Assembly (NCBI RefSeq): GCF_024746795.1
Contig: NZ_CP080523.1
Location: 372,001 to 436,000 of the forward strand
Direction: 5' to 3'
Source of the DNA: Mesorhizobium sp. AR10
GTDB taxonomy: Bacteria; Pseudomonadota; Alphaproteobacteria; Rhizobiales; Rhizobiaceae
Length of the DNA stretch: 64,000 nucleotides
A program made the translations under genes and the position numbers. The notes beneath the pieces were generated by a model. It made no database searches. It was given only the letters and a program-made list of their open reading frames with translations, and was not told the DNA's origin. Below are positions 18,076-26,000 of this stretch, in pieces. The first letter of the stretch is position 1. The number at the start of each line of letters is the position of its first letter.

Positions 18076-18175
18076 TGCTTTACCTCTTTCAGCCGAGCGC
18101 GGCGGAAAACCACCACCTTACTGAACTATTATCGCGGCAGAAGATCAAAGCGTTTTGTTGCAGGCATGTGACATG

Positions 18176-18192
18176 TATCGAATATTGCGATA
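18176..18192. promoter_or_regulatory. Candidate LysR-type operator in the ABC operon/lysR intergenic region
   Basis: The sequence is TATCG-N7-CGATA, a perfect 5-7-5 inverted repeat with T-N11-A geometry, placed between the divergent ATPase and LysR genes. The same repeat with one terminal mismatch occurs at 8413-8429 next to the decayed lysR copy. Presence in both divergent regions supports a binding site for this regulator subfamily. Confidence 0.5.
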
Positions 18193-18241
18193 ATTGACCC
18201 CGCGAATCGGGATGGATGAGCGCGCGGATAGGGGTGAGATT

Positions 18242-19153
18242 TTGGACGAGGAAAAGGATCTTTCGCTCAATGCTGTTCGGGCTTTCGTGCAGGTCGCACG
18301 CGACAACAGCGTCACCCGGGCCTCGAAAACCCTTGGCATCACCCAGAGCTCGGTGAGCCGCCACCTCGCGGTATTGGAAGAGTATTTCGGCGCCAAGCTG
18401 CTCGAACGGCACGGACGCCAGAGTCAGTTGACGGATTTCGGGCGGCTATTCGCCGATGCCGTTGCCGAGCCGCTCGACACGATTTTCTTTACGGCAAAGC
18501 AGATGCGCCGCGGTGACGGGAAAGATGCCAACCGGCTCGTCGTCAGGACCTCGCTCTCGACGTTCGCCTATACGCTGCTCATTCCCAATTTGAACGACTT
18601 CTCGAAGGAAATGAGCGGCGTCACGGTCGACGTCATCAGCACCCTGTCGGCCCCCGCCTCAACCGACAGCTTCGACGTGCTTCTGACCCGAGACCTGACG
18701 CTGACCGAACCGGGAGATCGATGGGATTTCTACGACGAACAACTCGTCTGCGTCGGGGCGCCCGACTGTGTCGCCGGCCGCGGGCTCGAAGCGCTGCGCA
18801 CCACACCGGTGATTGCCGTCACGTCGCGGCCGGACATCCTGCCGACCTGGCTTCGCGGCATGGACCTGAAGACGTCGGACATCATCTCCGGGGCACGCTA
18901 CGACCACCACTACCTGGCCCTGCCGGCGGTAACGACCGGTCAGACCTTGCTGGTGACACCCAATATCATCGTGGCGGATCTGATCAGGCAGGGCCTTCTG
19001 GAAGTGCTTCCCGGCTCGCGCGCGCCCAGCGGCATGCAATACCGGGGCTATGCGGTCGATCGCAGCGGCAACCCAGATCTCGCCCGCGCCTTCTGCCGTT
19101 GGCTCATTAGGCTTTGCCGGAAAAAGACCGAGGAGGAGAACACCGGGAAATAA
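18242..19153 (+). CDS. LysR-family transcriptional regulator
   Basis: The protein has about 303 residues: an N-terminal winged helix-turn-helix (LSLNAVRAFVQVARDNSVTR; GITQSSVSRHLAVLEEYFG) and a substrate-binding effector domain. The TTG at 18242 is preferred because AGGGGTG precedes it and the paralogue at 8487 begins at the equivalent residue; an ATG at 18212 is a longer alternative. It is divergent from the ABC operon and followed after 127 bp by the aminotransferase and PEP-mutase-family genes, so it may control both sides. Confidence 0.88.
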   Translation: MDEEKDLSLNAVRAFVQVARDNSVTRASKTLGITQSSVSRHLAVLEEYFGAKLLERHGRQSQLTDFGRLFADAVAEPLDTIFFTAKQMRRGDGKDANRLVVRTSLSTFAYTLLIPNLNDFSKEMSGVTVDVISTLSAPASTDSFDVLLTRDLTLTEPGDRWDFYDEQLVCVGAPDCVAGRGLEALRTTPVIAVTSRPDILPTWLRGMDLKTSDIISGARYDHHYLALPAVTTGQTLLVTPNIIVADLIRQGLLEVLPGSRAPSGMQYRGYAVDRSGNPDLARAFCRWLIRLCRKKTEEENTGK

Positions 19154-19280
19154 TTTCTGACCGCAATGATGCATCGCAAAACGCGATCCTTTTGGCCGCT
19201 TTCCGCGATGCCAAAACTGGCGAGCTAAGGGCGCCTCATCTAGCTCTGGGCATAAACTCCCCTGCTTTGAGGAAAGTCCA

Positions 19281-20519
19281 TTGCCGCTACTCGCCAAAAG
19301 ACTGCAGGCCGTCCGCCCCTCCCAGACAAAAGCCATGACCGCCAAGGCGAGCGCCTTGCGCGAACAAGGCGTCGATATCGTCACACTGAGCCAGGGCGAA
19401 CCGGACTTCGACACGCCAGAATCCGTCCAGCAGGCCGGCATCGCCGCCATCCTCGATGGCAAGACGCGCTATACGCCGGTCGCCGGCGTCAAGCCGCTGC
19501 GCGAGGCGATCCGGGAGAAGCTCTCGCGCGACAACGGGCTCGATTATGACATCGACCAGATCACCGTCGGCTGTGGCGCCAAGCAGATCGTCTTCAACGG
19601 CCTCTTCGCCACCCTCGATGCCGGGGACGAGGTCATCGTCCCCACGCCCTGCTGGGTGTCTTATCCGGACATGGTGCGGCTCGCCGGCGGCCAACCGGTG
19701 CTCGTCGCCTGCCACGAGCGGTCGGGTTTCAAGCTGAAGCCGGAACACCTGGAAACGGCTATCACGCCGCGCACCAAATGGCTGATGCTGAATTCGCCGA
19801 ACAATCCCACCGGCGCGGTCTATTCCAAGGCCGATCTGGCCGCTCTGGCCGAGGTCCTGCGCCGACACAGCCATATCCACGTCCTTTCCGACGATATCTA
19901 TGAAAAGCTCATCTATGACGTGCCTTTCGCGGCGATGGCCGAGGCCGCGCCGGACCTCATCGACAGGGTGCTGACGGTCAACGGCGTTTCCAAGTCCAGC
20001 GCCATGACGGGCTGGCGCCTTGGCTACGGGGCCGGTCCGAAAGACCTCATCAAGGCGATGAACACGATCGAGGGCCAGACGTCGTCGCACACCAGTTCGA
20101 TCTCGCAATATGCGGCGATCGAGGCCATTGCGGGCAACCAGGACCACATCGTCGATTTCGTATCCGCCTTCCGCAAGCGCCGCGATCTCGTCGTCGAGCA
20201 GATCAATCAAGCAGAGGGCCTGAAGTGTCGCGTGCCGGACGGCGCCTTCTATGTCTTCGTCTCCTGCGCCGGTGTCATCGGCAAAGTGACCGGCAAGGGC
20301 AAGGTGATCGAGAACGACTTGGATTTCGCCATGCATCTGCTGGAAGAGTTCGGCGTCGCGGTCGTGCCCGGCAGCGGCTTCATGGCCTCACCCTATATCC
20401 GCATTTCCTATGCCGCATCAGAGGACGAGTTGAAGCGCGCCTGTGGCCGCATTCTCGCCGCCTGCACCGCCCTGTCCGAAAGCGAGAAGACGTATGAGCA
20501 AAGCGAAGCAACTGCGTGA
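19281..20519 (+). CDS. Aspartate-aminotransferase-family class I aminotransferase
   Basis: The 412-residue protein has TPVAGVKPLREAI (about 60), NSPNNPTGAVYSK (about 172-184), SDDIYEKLIY (about 205) and the PLP lysine in VSKSSAMTGWRLGYG (about 237-251). It uses a TTG start with GAGGAAAG seven bases upstream. The gene overlaps the next one, a PEP-mutase-superfamily enzyme, by 26 bp. Generic AspC activity is possible. In this setting transamination of an amino-phosphonate such as phosphonoalanine is an alternative suggested only by the neighbour. Confidence 0.88.
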   Translation: MPLLAKRLQAVRPSQTKAMTAKASALREQGVDIVTLSQGEPDFDTPESVQQAGIAAILDGKTRYTPVAGVKPLREAIREKLSRDNGLDYDIDQITVGCGAKQIVFNGLFATLDAGDEVIVPTPCWVSYPDMVRLAGGQPVLVACHERSGFKLKPEHLETAITPRTKWLMLNSPNNPTGAVYSKADLAALAEVLRRHSHIHVLSDDIYEKLIYDVPFAAMAEAAPDLIDRVLTVNGVSKSSAMTGWRLGYGAGPKDLIKAMNTIEGQTSSHTSSISQYAAIEAIAGNQDHIVDFVSAFRKRRDLVVEQINQAEGLKCRVPDGAFYVFVSCAGVIGKVTGKGKVIENDLDFAMHLLEEFGVAVVPGSGFMASPYIRISYAASEDELKRACGRILAACTALSESEKTYEQSEATA

Positions 20520-21366
20520 CCGCATGGCCGAACTCGGCCTCGTCCACATCATGGCGGCCCATAGCCCGCTTTCGGCCGTCTTGGCCGAGGAAGCCGGGTT
20601 CGACGGGATCTGGGCCTCAGGCTTCGAGCTCTCCGCCCTCTACGGTCTGCCGGACATGAGCCTCATCTCGATGACGCAGCACCTCGACATGCTGCGGGCG
20701 ATCGCCGGCCGGTCGTCGCTGCCGATCGTCGCCGATATCGACACAGGCTACGGCAATGCGATCAATGTCATCCATGCCATCTCCGAATATGAACGCGCCG
20801 GCGCCTCGGCGGTTGTCATCGAAGACAAGACCTTCCCGAAGGTCACCAGCCTCGCCGCCGGCGGCCGCCAGGAACTACTTCGGGTCGAGGAGTTTCAGGG
20901 CAAGATCGAGGCGGCCATCAGCACCCGCACCGACCCTAACTTCCTCGTCATCGCCCGGACAGAAGCGCTGATCGCCGGTCTTGGCGAAGAGGAGGCGCTG
21001 AAGCGCGCCAGGGCCTATGTGCAGGCCGGGGCCGACATGATCCTGATCCATTCGAAGAAAAAGGATCCGTCCGAGATCGAAAGCTTCGCGCGGGCCTGGG
21101 ATGGCCATGTGCCGCTCACCATAGTGCCGAATGCCTATCCGGATCTCGACGCAACCCGCATAAATGCGCTCGGCAATATCCGCATGGTGATCTACGGCAA
21201 CTACGGCATCCGCGCCGCCACGACCGCCATGCAGGACGCCTTTCGCCGCATCGTCGCCGAGGGTGGCGTGCAGAACGTCCATAAGGACATCGTCCCGGTT
21301 GAAGAAATCTTTCGGCTTCAGGGCATGGAGAGGACCGAGGCGGACGAGAAACGTTTCCTGTGGTAG
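20494..21366 (+). CDS. PEP mutase/isocitrate lyase superfamily enzyme (phosphonopyruvate hydrolase-like)
   Basis: The 290-residue protein starts at ATG 20494 with GAGAAG upstream; a longer open frame before it is the overlap with the aminotransferase gene. It has ADIDTGYGNA (about 84-93, metal-binding Asp), EDKTFPKVTSL (about 118-128), the loop typical of PEP mutase and phosphonopyruvate hydrolase, and IARTEALIAGLG (about 158). Members of this subgroup make or break C-P bonds or cleave related oxoacids. With a LysR regulator and an aminotransferase adjacent, the arrangement resembles the palA-palB-palR genes for L-phosphonoalanine breakdown. That assignment is an inference; oxaloacetate decarboxylase-type activity is an alternative. 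Confidence 0.8.
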   Translation: MSKAKQLRDRMAELGLVHIMAAHSPLSAVLAEEAGFDGIWASGFELSALYGLPDMSLISMTQHLDMLRAIAGRSSLPIVADIDTGYGNAINVIHAISEYERAGASAVVIEDKTFPKVTSLAAGGRQELLRVEEFQGKIEAAISTRTDPNFLVIARTEALIAGLGEEEALKRARAYVQAGADMILIHSKKKDPSEIESFARAWDGHVPLTIVPNAYPDLDATRINALGNIRMVIYGNYGIRAATTAMQDAFRRIVAEGGVQNVHKDIVPVEEIFRLQGMERTEADEKRFLW

Positions 21367-21531
21367 GCAGACTTCCGGAAGGGGAAACGCGGATGGAGCA
21401 ATCAATCCATGTTGTGTGAGGTTGCTGCATGCCGAAGGCGCGTCCCCATTTGAGTTTCGCCATCTGCGTTATACCAGTGGGTTTGAGGTTTGACCTATGA
21501 CAGCTGTGCCACCCTTCAACATCTCAAGCGG

Positions 21532-21782
21532 TCAAAACGTCAAGCCGTGGTGCAACAGGTTGGGCCAGCGCCCTGACTGCAGGATAAGCCTCGACTTGAT
21601 CTCGACGATGCGGTTGTTTCTGACCGCTGGAATCGCTGCCCGACCGGGCGGCTCCTGATCCTGTCCGGCACGACCTTCTTGCCGCACCAGGAGGCAAGAA
21701 TGATATCGGGTGCGGCCGCGATGAGGCGCGGTTTCGACGATGACCAGATCGGCTCACATGAGGCCTGATCGTACAAAATTGC
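21532..21782 (-). pseudogene. Remnant of a cobalamin/metal-chelate periplasmic binding protein (BtuF-like)
   Basis: On the minus strand AAAPDIILASWCGKKVVPDRI, then after a one-base frameshift AIPAVRNNRIVEIKSRLILQSG, match the C-terminal half of the helical-backbone binding proteins used for vitamin B12 or siderophores in rhizobia. No N-terminal half or transporter partner is nearby. The residual frame ends at TGA 21532-21534. Confidence 0.6.
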
Positions 21783-21810
21783 CTGAAGGCAGGGGTGTGC
21801 TGCCGAAAGG

Positions 21811-22197
21811 TCAGCGGCCCGCACCGACCCGTTCCATCTCGTCTTGAACCCTGCTGATCAGGTGACCCGTTTCGGCGTGGAGCAGTTTGAGCCGGACTAG
21901 CTGGGCATTCACGGATTCGGCCATTTCACGCTTTTCCGGTTCGGACGGCGCTGTGCCGACGCCGTGGAGGATCCACGAAATGCTGACATTGAGAATCCCG
22001 GACAAATTTGCAAGCCGATGCGATCCGGGCTGTGATCGATCGCTTTCCCATGCGTTGATTGTCGCCATTTTCACACCGAGCCGCCAAGCAAGCTGTTTGA
22101 CGCTCAAGCCGCTTGCCTCCCGCGCTCGCGAAAGGCGACCGCCGCTCGTATCAAGATCCGGCATTTCCTCGTAAATATTATTGCCTCCAATTTTCAT
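21811..22197 (-). CDS. XRE-family helix-turn-helix regulator
   Basis: The 128-residue protein has a Cro/CI-type HTH at about residues 17-70: LSRAREASGLSVKQLAWRLG, then TINAWESDRSQP and LSGILNVSISWILHG. The helical C-terminal tail (residues 75-128) may dimerise. Start 22197 (MKIGGNNIYEE) is preceded by a weak GGCGGA; the frame stays open further upstream but that part is not HTH-like. No operon partner is intact beside it, and the neighbouring genes are remnants. Confidence 0.75.
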   Translation of the reverse strand: MKIGGNNIYEEMPDLDTSGGRLSRAREASGLSVKQLAWRLGVKMATINAWESDRSQPGSHRLANLSGILNVSISWILHGVGTAPSEPEKREMAESVNAQLVRLKLLHAETGHLISRVQDEMERVGAGR

Positions 22198-22740
22198 GAA
22201 TCCGCCGCCGTCGGCTGGCGCGCGACTTCCACGACAATGACGCAGCGCGGTCGATATCACAAGCCGATGGGGGCTATTCCCCAATTTAGACAGTTAGGCT
22301 GAATTCTTCAAAACCGGAACATCGATCGCCGCGCTGGCTGAGATGTCCTATGCCTGCAAACCAGTCATAGCTGCGACCTTCCCGATAGCGCCCCTGCCGA
22401 GCCCCATCGACGAAAAACTGTCGACCAGCTCGTCTTGTGGAAGTATTTGGGGATCTTGTACCCAAGCCCGGCGCTCGACGCACGCTAGCGCGCGCCGTTT
22501 CGACCGGCAGCAGATTGCCATTGAGCCCTGGACCGTCTGCTGGTGCCACTGGTGAGCTTCTGGGTAGGTATCCGCTGCTGCAAAGCGCCGCTTGCCAGCA
22601 ATGCCACTATTTTTTGTTCGGCGCCGGGAATTTTTCTCCGGTACGGGTTCAATTCTCGAAGCGTATGCGCTAAATAGTACATCTCATCGGGAAAATAGCT
22701 TCTTCGCGCACCTTTGTGCGGAGGCGTGAATTTTGTGACA
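22198..22740. other. Degenerate stretch with no assignable gene
   Basis: The minus strand around 22300-22440 can be read as DELVDSFSSMGLGRGAIGK, an in-frame TAG, then DISASAAIDVPVLKNSA before a TAA. It looks like the eroded C-terminus of a protein I do not recognise. Nothing else is evident apart from a GGAGG at 22720-22725 ahead of the next gene remnant. Confidence 0.3.
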
Positions 22741-23189
22741 TGAAAAACGGGGTCGATATATTGGAAAGTATTAGCTACGACGTGACTGGCAAGATAAACT
22801 TAAACAATATTTATAACAATTCGGAGCCGACAGCTTACTTTTCAACTTTGTCTCGTCTGGGCTATCGGATTCCTCAGGAAGCAAAGCCTCGATTTCAACG
22901 ATTGATCGAAGCACGCCGTAGCGCCACCGAATCCGAATCAGCCAAGGTGATCGATCTTGGTTGCTCTTATGGGATCAACGGCGCGCTTCTCAAGCACGGA
23001 CTTTCGATGGATGAACTCTACCGGCTCTACGGAGCGGCGGCCGACGATCTCGAGGCGCTTCTTCAGCGGGACCGTGACCTCTATGCCGAACCGGCGGATG
23101 ACCGCGCTCGAAATTGTCGGTGTCGATCCAGCAGATCGCGCGATAGCCTATGCAGTCGATGCGGGCATGCTCGACGCAGGTGTTGCGAC
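22741..23189 (+). pseudogene. Class I methyltransferase-like gene, frameshifted and cut by an IS6 element
   Basis: The first frame carries ESISYDVTGKINLNNIY, SRLGYRIPQEAKPRFQRLIE and the SAM motif I KVIDLGCSYGINGALL (about residues 75-90). After a shift near 23095 the next frame reads ALEIVGVDPADRAIAYAVDAG, the motif II region. Similarity stops at 23189, where the IS6 terminal repeat begins, so the C-terminal part is gone. The 5' part looks well preserved. Function unknown beyond the fold. Confidence 0.65.
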
Positions 23190-23240
23190 GGCGTTGTCAC
23201 GTTGTTTGAATGTGGCCGCGTGAAGCCGATACCGCGCTTT

Positions 23241-25834
23241 TCAGGCAGGCCGTGCACTCACGGCTTCCCACGCGGCCATTGCCTGGCGTCGATGGGCTCG
23301 AATTTGTGCTGCGGAGCGGTTGGTCTGGGATGGGACGAAGAGATTTCGGACGGCGGAGAAGATCGACACGAAATGCTGCAATGAGCCGACCGACCGGAAA
23401 CCCTGTCGCGTTCGTTCCCGTTTTCGGAACGGCAGGTGAGAATTCTCCGCCCGGTTGTTCAAGCCTTTATGCGAGCGGTGTTCCACGTTCGGCATGACTT
23501 GGCGTTGGGCCGCCCCGTAGGAGCGCAGTTTGTCGGTGATCATACGCTTTGGCGGCAGACCCTGCTTCTTCAGAAGTCGCGTCAGCAGGCGCCTGGCGGC
23601 CTTGGTGTTGCGACGCGTCTGGACAATCTCGTCGAGCACATATCCGTCCTGATCAACCGCTCTCCACAACCAGCATTTCTGACCGTTGATGCGCACGGCT
23701 AGTCGAGTGGCCCGGGGGAATTTCACCCCCAGGCTCTCACAGATCCGGACGTGAGCGTCTCCACTCATCCGGCTCCTACCGTCCAGCCGTTGCCCGATAC
23801 AGCAATCGCCAATGTGCAAACAGCGCTGGCTCCCGACGCCTTACGTCCTGGACCCAGTACCGCGCACGCCGACGATGGCGTCTCAGGCGTCGATATTTCG
23901 ACATGGCCCAGCGTGCCAGGCGCAGATCGAGGTGCATCAATGCTCGGGAAAGTGCCGATTTGTGGTAACGACCATAGTAGTTCATCCAACCACGAAGGAT
24001 CGGATTGAACATCTTGGCCAGATCATTGATGCGCTTGTCGATACGGCGGTCAAGCTGCCAGTCCCGCATTGTCTGACGGATGGCTTTCGCGGCTCGGTTG
24101 CTGATACCCGGACTGAAATTGACGAAGGTCTTGCCCCATCGGTTCATTGCCAGTCTCGGTCGAAAGGTGTAGCCGAGAAAGTCGAACTTCTGATTGGGGC
24201 AATGCCCCCGCCGAACGTTATCCTTGCAATACACGATCTGTGTCTTGTTTGGATGTAACTTCAGTCCGCATTCAGCAAACCGTTGCTCAAGATCCGTTTG
24301 CAACTTTTGGGCCTGACGCTCGCTGCTGCAATGACAAACGGCATCATCGGCAAAGCGTTCAAACGGAATCTCAGGACGGTGTTTGGCCATCCACCGATCG
24401 AACGCATAGTGCAAAAAGAGGTTCGCCAGCAAGGGTGAGATAACTGACCCCTGCGGAGTTCCCCTCTCCCGAGGTTCCAAAGTGCCGTTCTCCAGTTGCA
24501 CGGGAGCCGTCAGCCACCGTTCAATGTACAACAACACCCACGTGCAGTCGGTGTGCTTTCGCACCGCCCGTAGCAACAGGTCGTGTGGAATGGTGTCGAA
24601 GAAGGCCTGAATGTCGAGATCGAGAACCCAGTCATGGCGCCAGCATCTCTGCCTTGCCATACCCACTGCCTCGAGTGCCGACTTGCCGGGCCTATACCCA
24701 TAGGAATCGGGATGGAAATGTCTTTCCAGTTCCGGTTCCAGGTATGCCTTCACCACCCCTTGCGCAATCCGGTCTGAGACCGTGGGAATGCCCAACGGCC
24801 TTGTACCACCTTGCCGCTTTTTGATCGCGACCCGTTTGACTGGCGGCGGAAAGTAGCTGCCAGATGACAATCGGTTCCAGAGCTTGAACAGGTTGTTCTT
24901 CACATCCCGCTCAAAATCCTCGATCGACTGATCATCGACCCCGGCTGCACCCCGGTTCGCCTTTACCCGTTGATAAGCCTCCCAAACAGCCCGTTTAGGA
25001 ATATCGAACGGCTTTGCTTTACCCAAAGGCTCCTCCCGCATGACGGTTGACCTTTCGATAAAGCTGGACAGTGTTGCGCCTTCGCTCCAACGCCATTACA
25101 GCACCTTCTTCACTACTACACGCAACTCCGTCCCTGTGCCCCGCATCGGTACTCGGATCCTCATGGTGCTTCCACTTGGATGTCTCCCTTCGCATCGGGG
25201 CGACAGGTTCCCACGTTCCACACAAGAGCCTGAAGCAAGGTCACGCCGCCTTCATGCCGGACGCCATCTGGGCAGTAGACAGGTATCTCCCAGACTTCTC
25301 CCGGGTTAACGAAGCCCACCCGGTTTTGACGCCATCTATGCACTTTTCGACACGTCGTCAGCGGTTCGCTCACGCTCGTCTCCTTGCATCTTACCTGACC
25401 GGATCAAGTCCGGCCTTTTCCTCAACGCTCACCACCATCGCTCTTTACGACAGCAGCTTGAGGTGGTTTGAAACCCGCTCCTGCAAGCCGGCTTCGAGGG
25501 GCCAGCCCTCATCTCCTGTGCAGCATGGCTGCTTGGGAAGTGCCTAAATCATAGCTCCTCCTTCGCGCCTTCGTGGCGCACCCTCATCGAGATGCCATTT
25601 GTCGCCGAGCTTGCCGGCCGATCGCTTCCGGATATCATTGGCAAAGTGTCTGCCAAATTTCTCAGCCCAAAGTCGCACGGTCTGGTGAGAGACGATGACG
25701 CCACGAGCTGCCAGCATATCCTCGACCATCCGCAGGCTGAGCGGAAACCGGAAATAGAGCCAAACGGCATGGGCAATCACCTGCGCCGGAAATCGGTGGC
25801 GACGATAAAGAGGATCACGGGAAAATCTGGTCAT
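23241..25834 (-). CDS. IS6-family transposase, split by a group II intron
   Basis: Exon 1 is 25834-25582 (MTRFSRDPLYRRHRFPAQVI ... DKWHLDE) and exon 2 is 23701-23241 (AVRINGQKCWLWRAVDQDGY ... AAWEAVSARPA). The exons have 253 and 461 bases, together 714, or 237 codons plus stop. Joining them gives GAG-GTA-GCC-GTG across the junction in one open frame. The first catalytic Asp is in DKWHLDE at the end of exon 1; the rest of the DDE site is in exon 2. Without splicing no full transposase can be made. If the intron splices, the element could be active. Confidence 0.85.
23742..23775 (-). ncRNA. Group II intron domain V
   Basis: The 34-nt hairpin begins GAGCCGGATGAG, has a GAGA (GNRA) tetraloop and closes with CTCACGTCCGGATC. 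The AGCCGGA / TCCGGAT pairing and an offset bulge near ACG reproduce the catalytic domain V shape. It begins immediately after the maturase stop codon. Confidence 0.8.
23776..25041 (-). CDS. ltrA: Group II intron-encoded reverse transcriptase/maturase
   Basis: The 421-residue protein has RT blocks in order: GTRPLGIPTVSDRIAQGVV, GYRPGKSALEAV, VLDLDIQAFFDTIPH, GTPQGSVISPLLANLFLH and the active site RFADDAVCHC (FADD variant of YADD). A maturase domain X follows (NPILRGWMNYYGRYH, about residues 350-365). No HNH endonuclease domain is present, so mobility would rely on nicked or single-stranded targets. Its stop abuts domain V. All expected blocks are intact. Confidence 0.92.
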   Translation of the reverse strand: MREEPLGKAKPFDIPKRAVWEAYQRVKANRGAAGVDDQSIEDFERDVKNNLFKLWNRLSSGSYFPPPVKRVAIKKRQGGTRPLGIPTVSDRIAQGVVKAYLEPELERHFHPDSYGYRPGKSALEAVGMARQRCWRHDWVLDLDIQAFFDTIPHDLLLRAVRKHTDCTWVLLYIERWLTAPVQLENGTLEPRERGTPQGSVISPLLANLFLHYAFDRWMAKHRPEIPFERFADDAVCHCSSERQAQKLQTDLEQRFAECGLKLHPNKTQIVYCKDNVRRGHCPNQKFDFLGYTFRPRLAMNRWGKTFVNFSPGISNRAAKAIRQTMRDWQLDRRIDKRINDLAKMFNPILRGWMNYYGRYHKSALSRALMHLDLRLARWAMSKYRRLRRHRRRARYWVQDVRRREPALFAHWRLLYRATAGR

Positions 25835-26000
25835 GCCGCCAGATCCCACATTTTGATCGATGCCCGGTTAACGTTACGGTGCCCAGTCACGTGTTTGCGG
25901 ATGACGGCGAGGCTGGGCTGGACGCCTGGGCCGGCTATTTGCACAACCACGCCAGGAAAGTGGACGAATTGACCAGTAAGGCATTCCGACACGCCCCTTC

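Larger units (their letters stand above)
23702..25581 (-). mobile_element. Group II intron, apparently full length
   Basis: On the minus strand the intron begins GTGCGCC at 25581, fitting the GUGYG 5' consensus, and ends ...CTCGAC at 23702, fitting the 3' AY rule. It carries a maturase gene in domain IV, a canonical 34-nt domain V, and a domain VI hairpin (GCCTGGGGG / CCCCCGGGC) before the 3' end. The insertion point is inside the IS6 transposase gene, and the exons are in frame when joined. Confidence 0.85.
23190..25883. mobile_element. IS6-family insertion sequence carrying a group II intron
   Basis: Imperfect ends GGCGTTGTCACGTT (23190 inward) and GGCACCGTAACGTT (25883 inward on the minus strand) bound the element. 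Subtracting the 1,880-base intron leaves 814 bp, the usual size of IS6 elements (about 800 bp). The flanking 8-mers gttgcgac and cagtcacg differ, so no target duplication is visible; IS6 elements often lose it after cointegrate or deletion events. Confidence 0.7.

Noticed and set aside
16903..18171. A 422-codon + strand frame over the ABC ATPase gene
   Set aside because: It is the mirror of a perfectly conserved MalK/UgpC-type gene; composition (His, Arg, Gly rich, no motifs) is typical of a shadow frame.
20443..20493. Upstream extension of the PEP-mutase-family gene
   Set aside because: The added residues are the out-of-frame reading of the aminotransferase end; ATG 20494 with GAGAAG upstream matches the family start.
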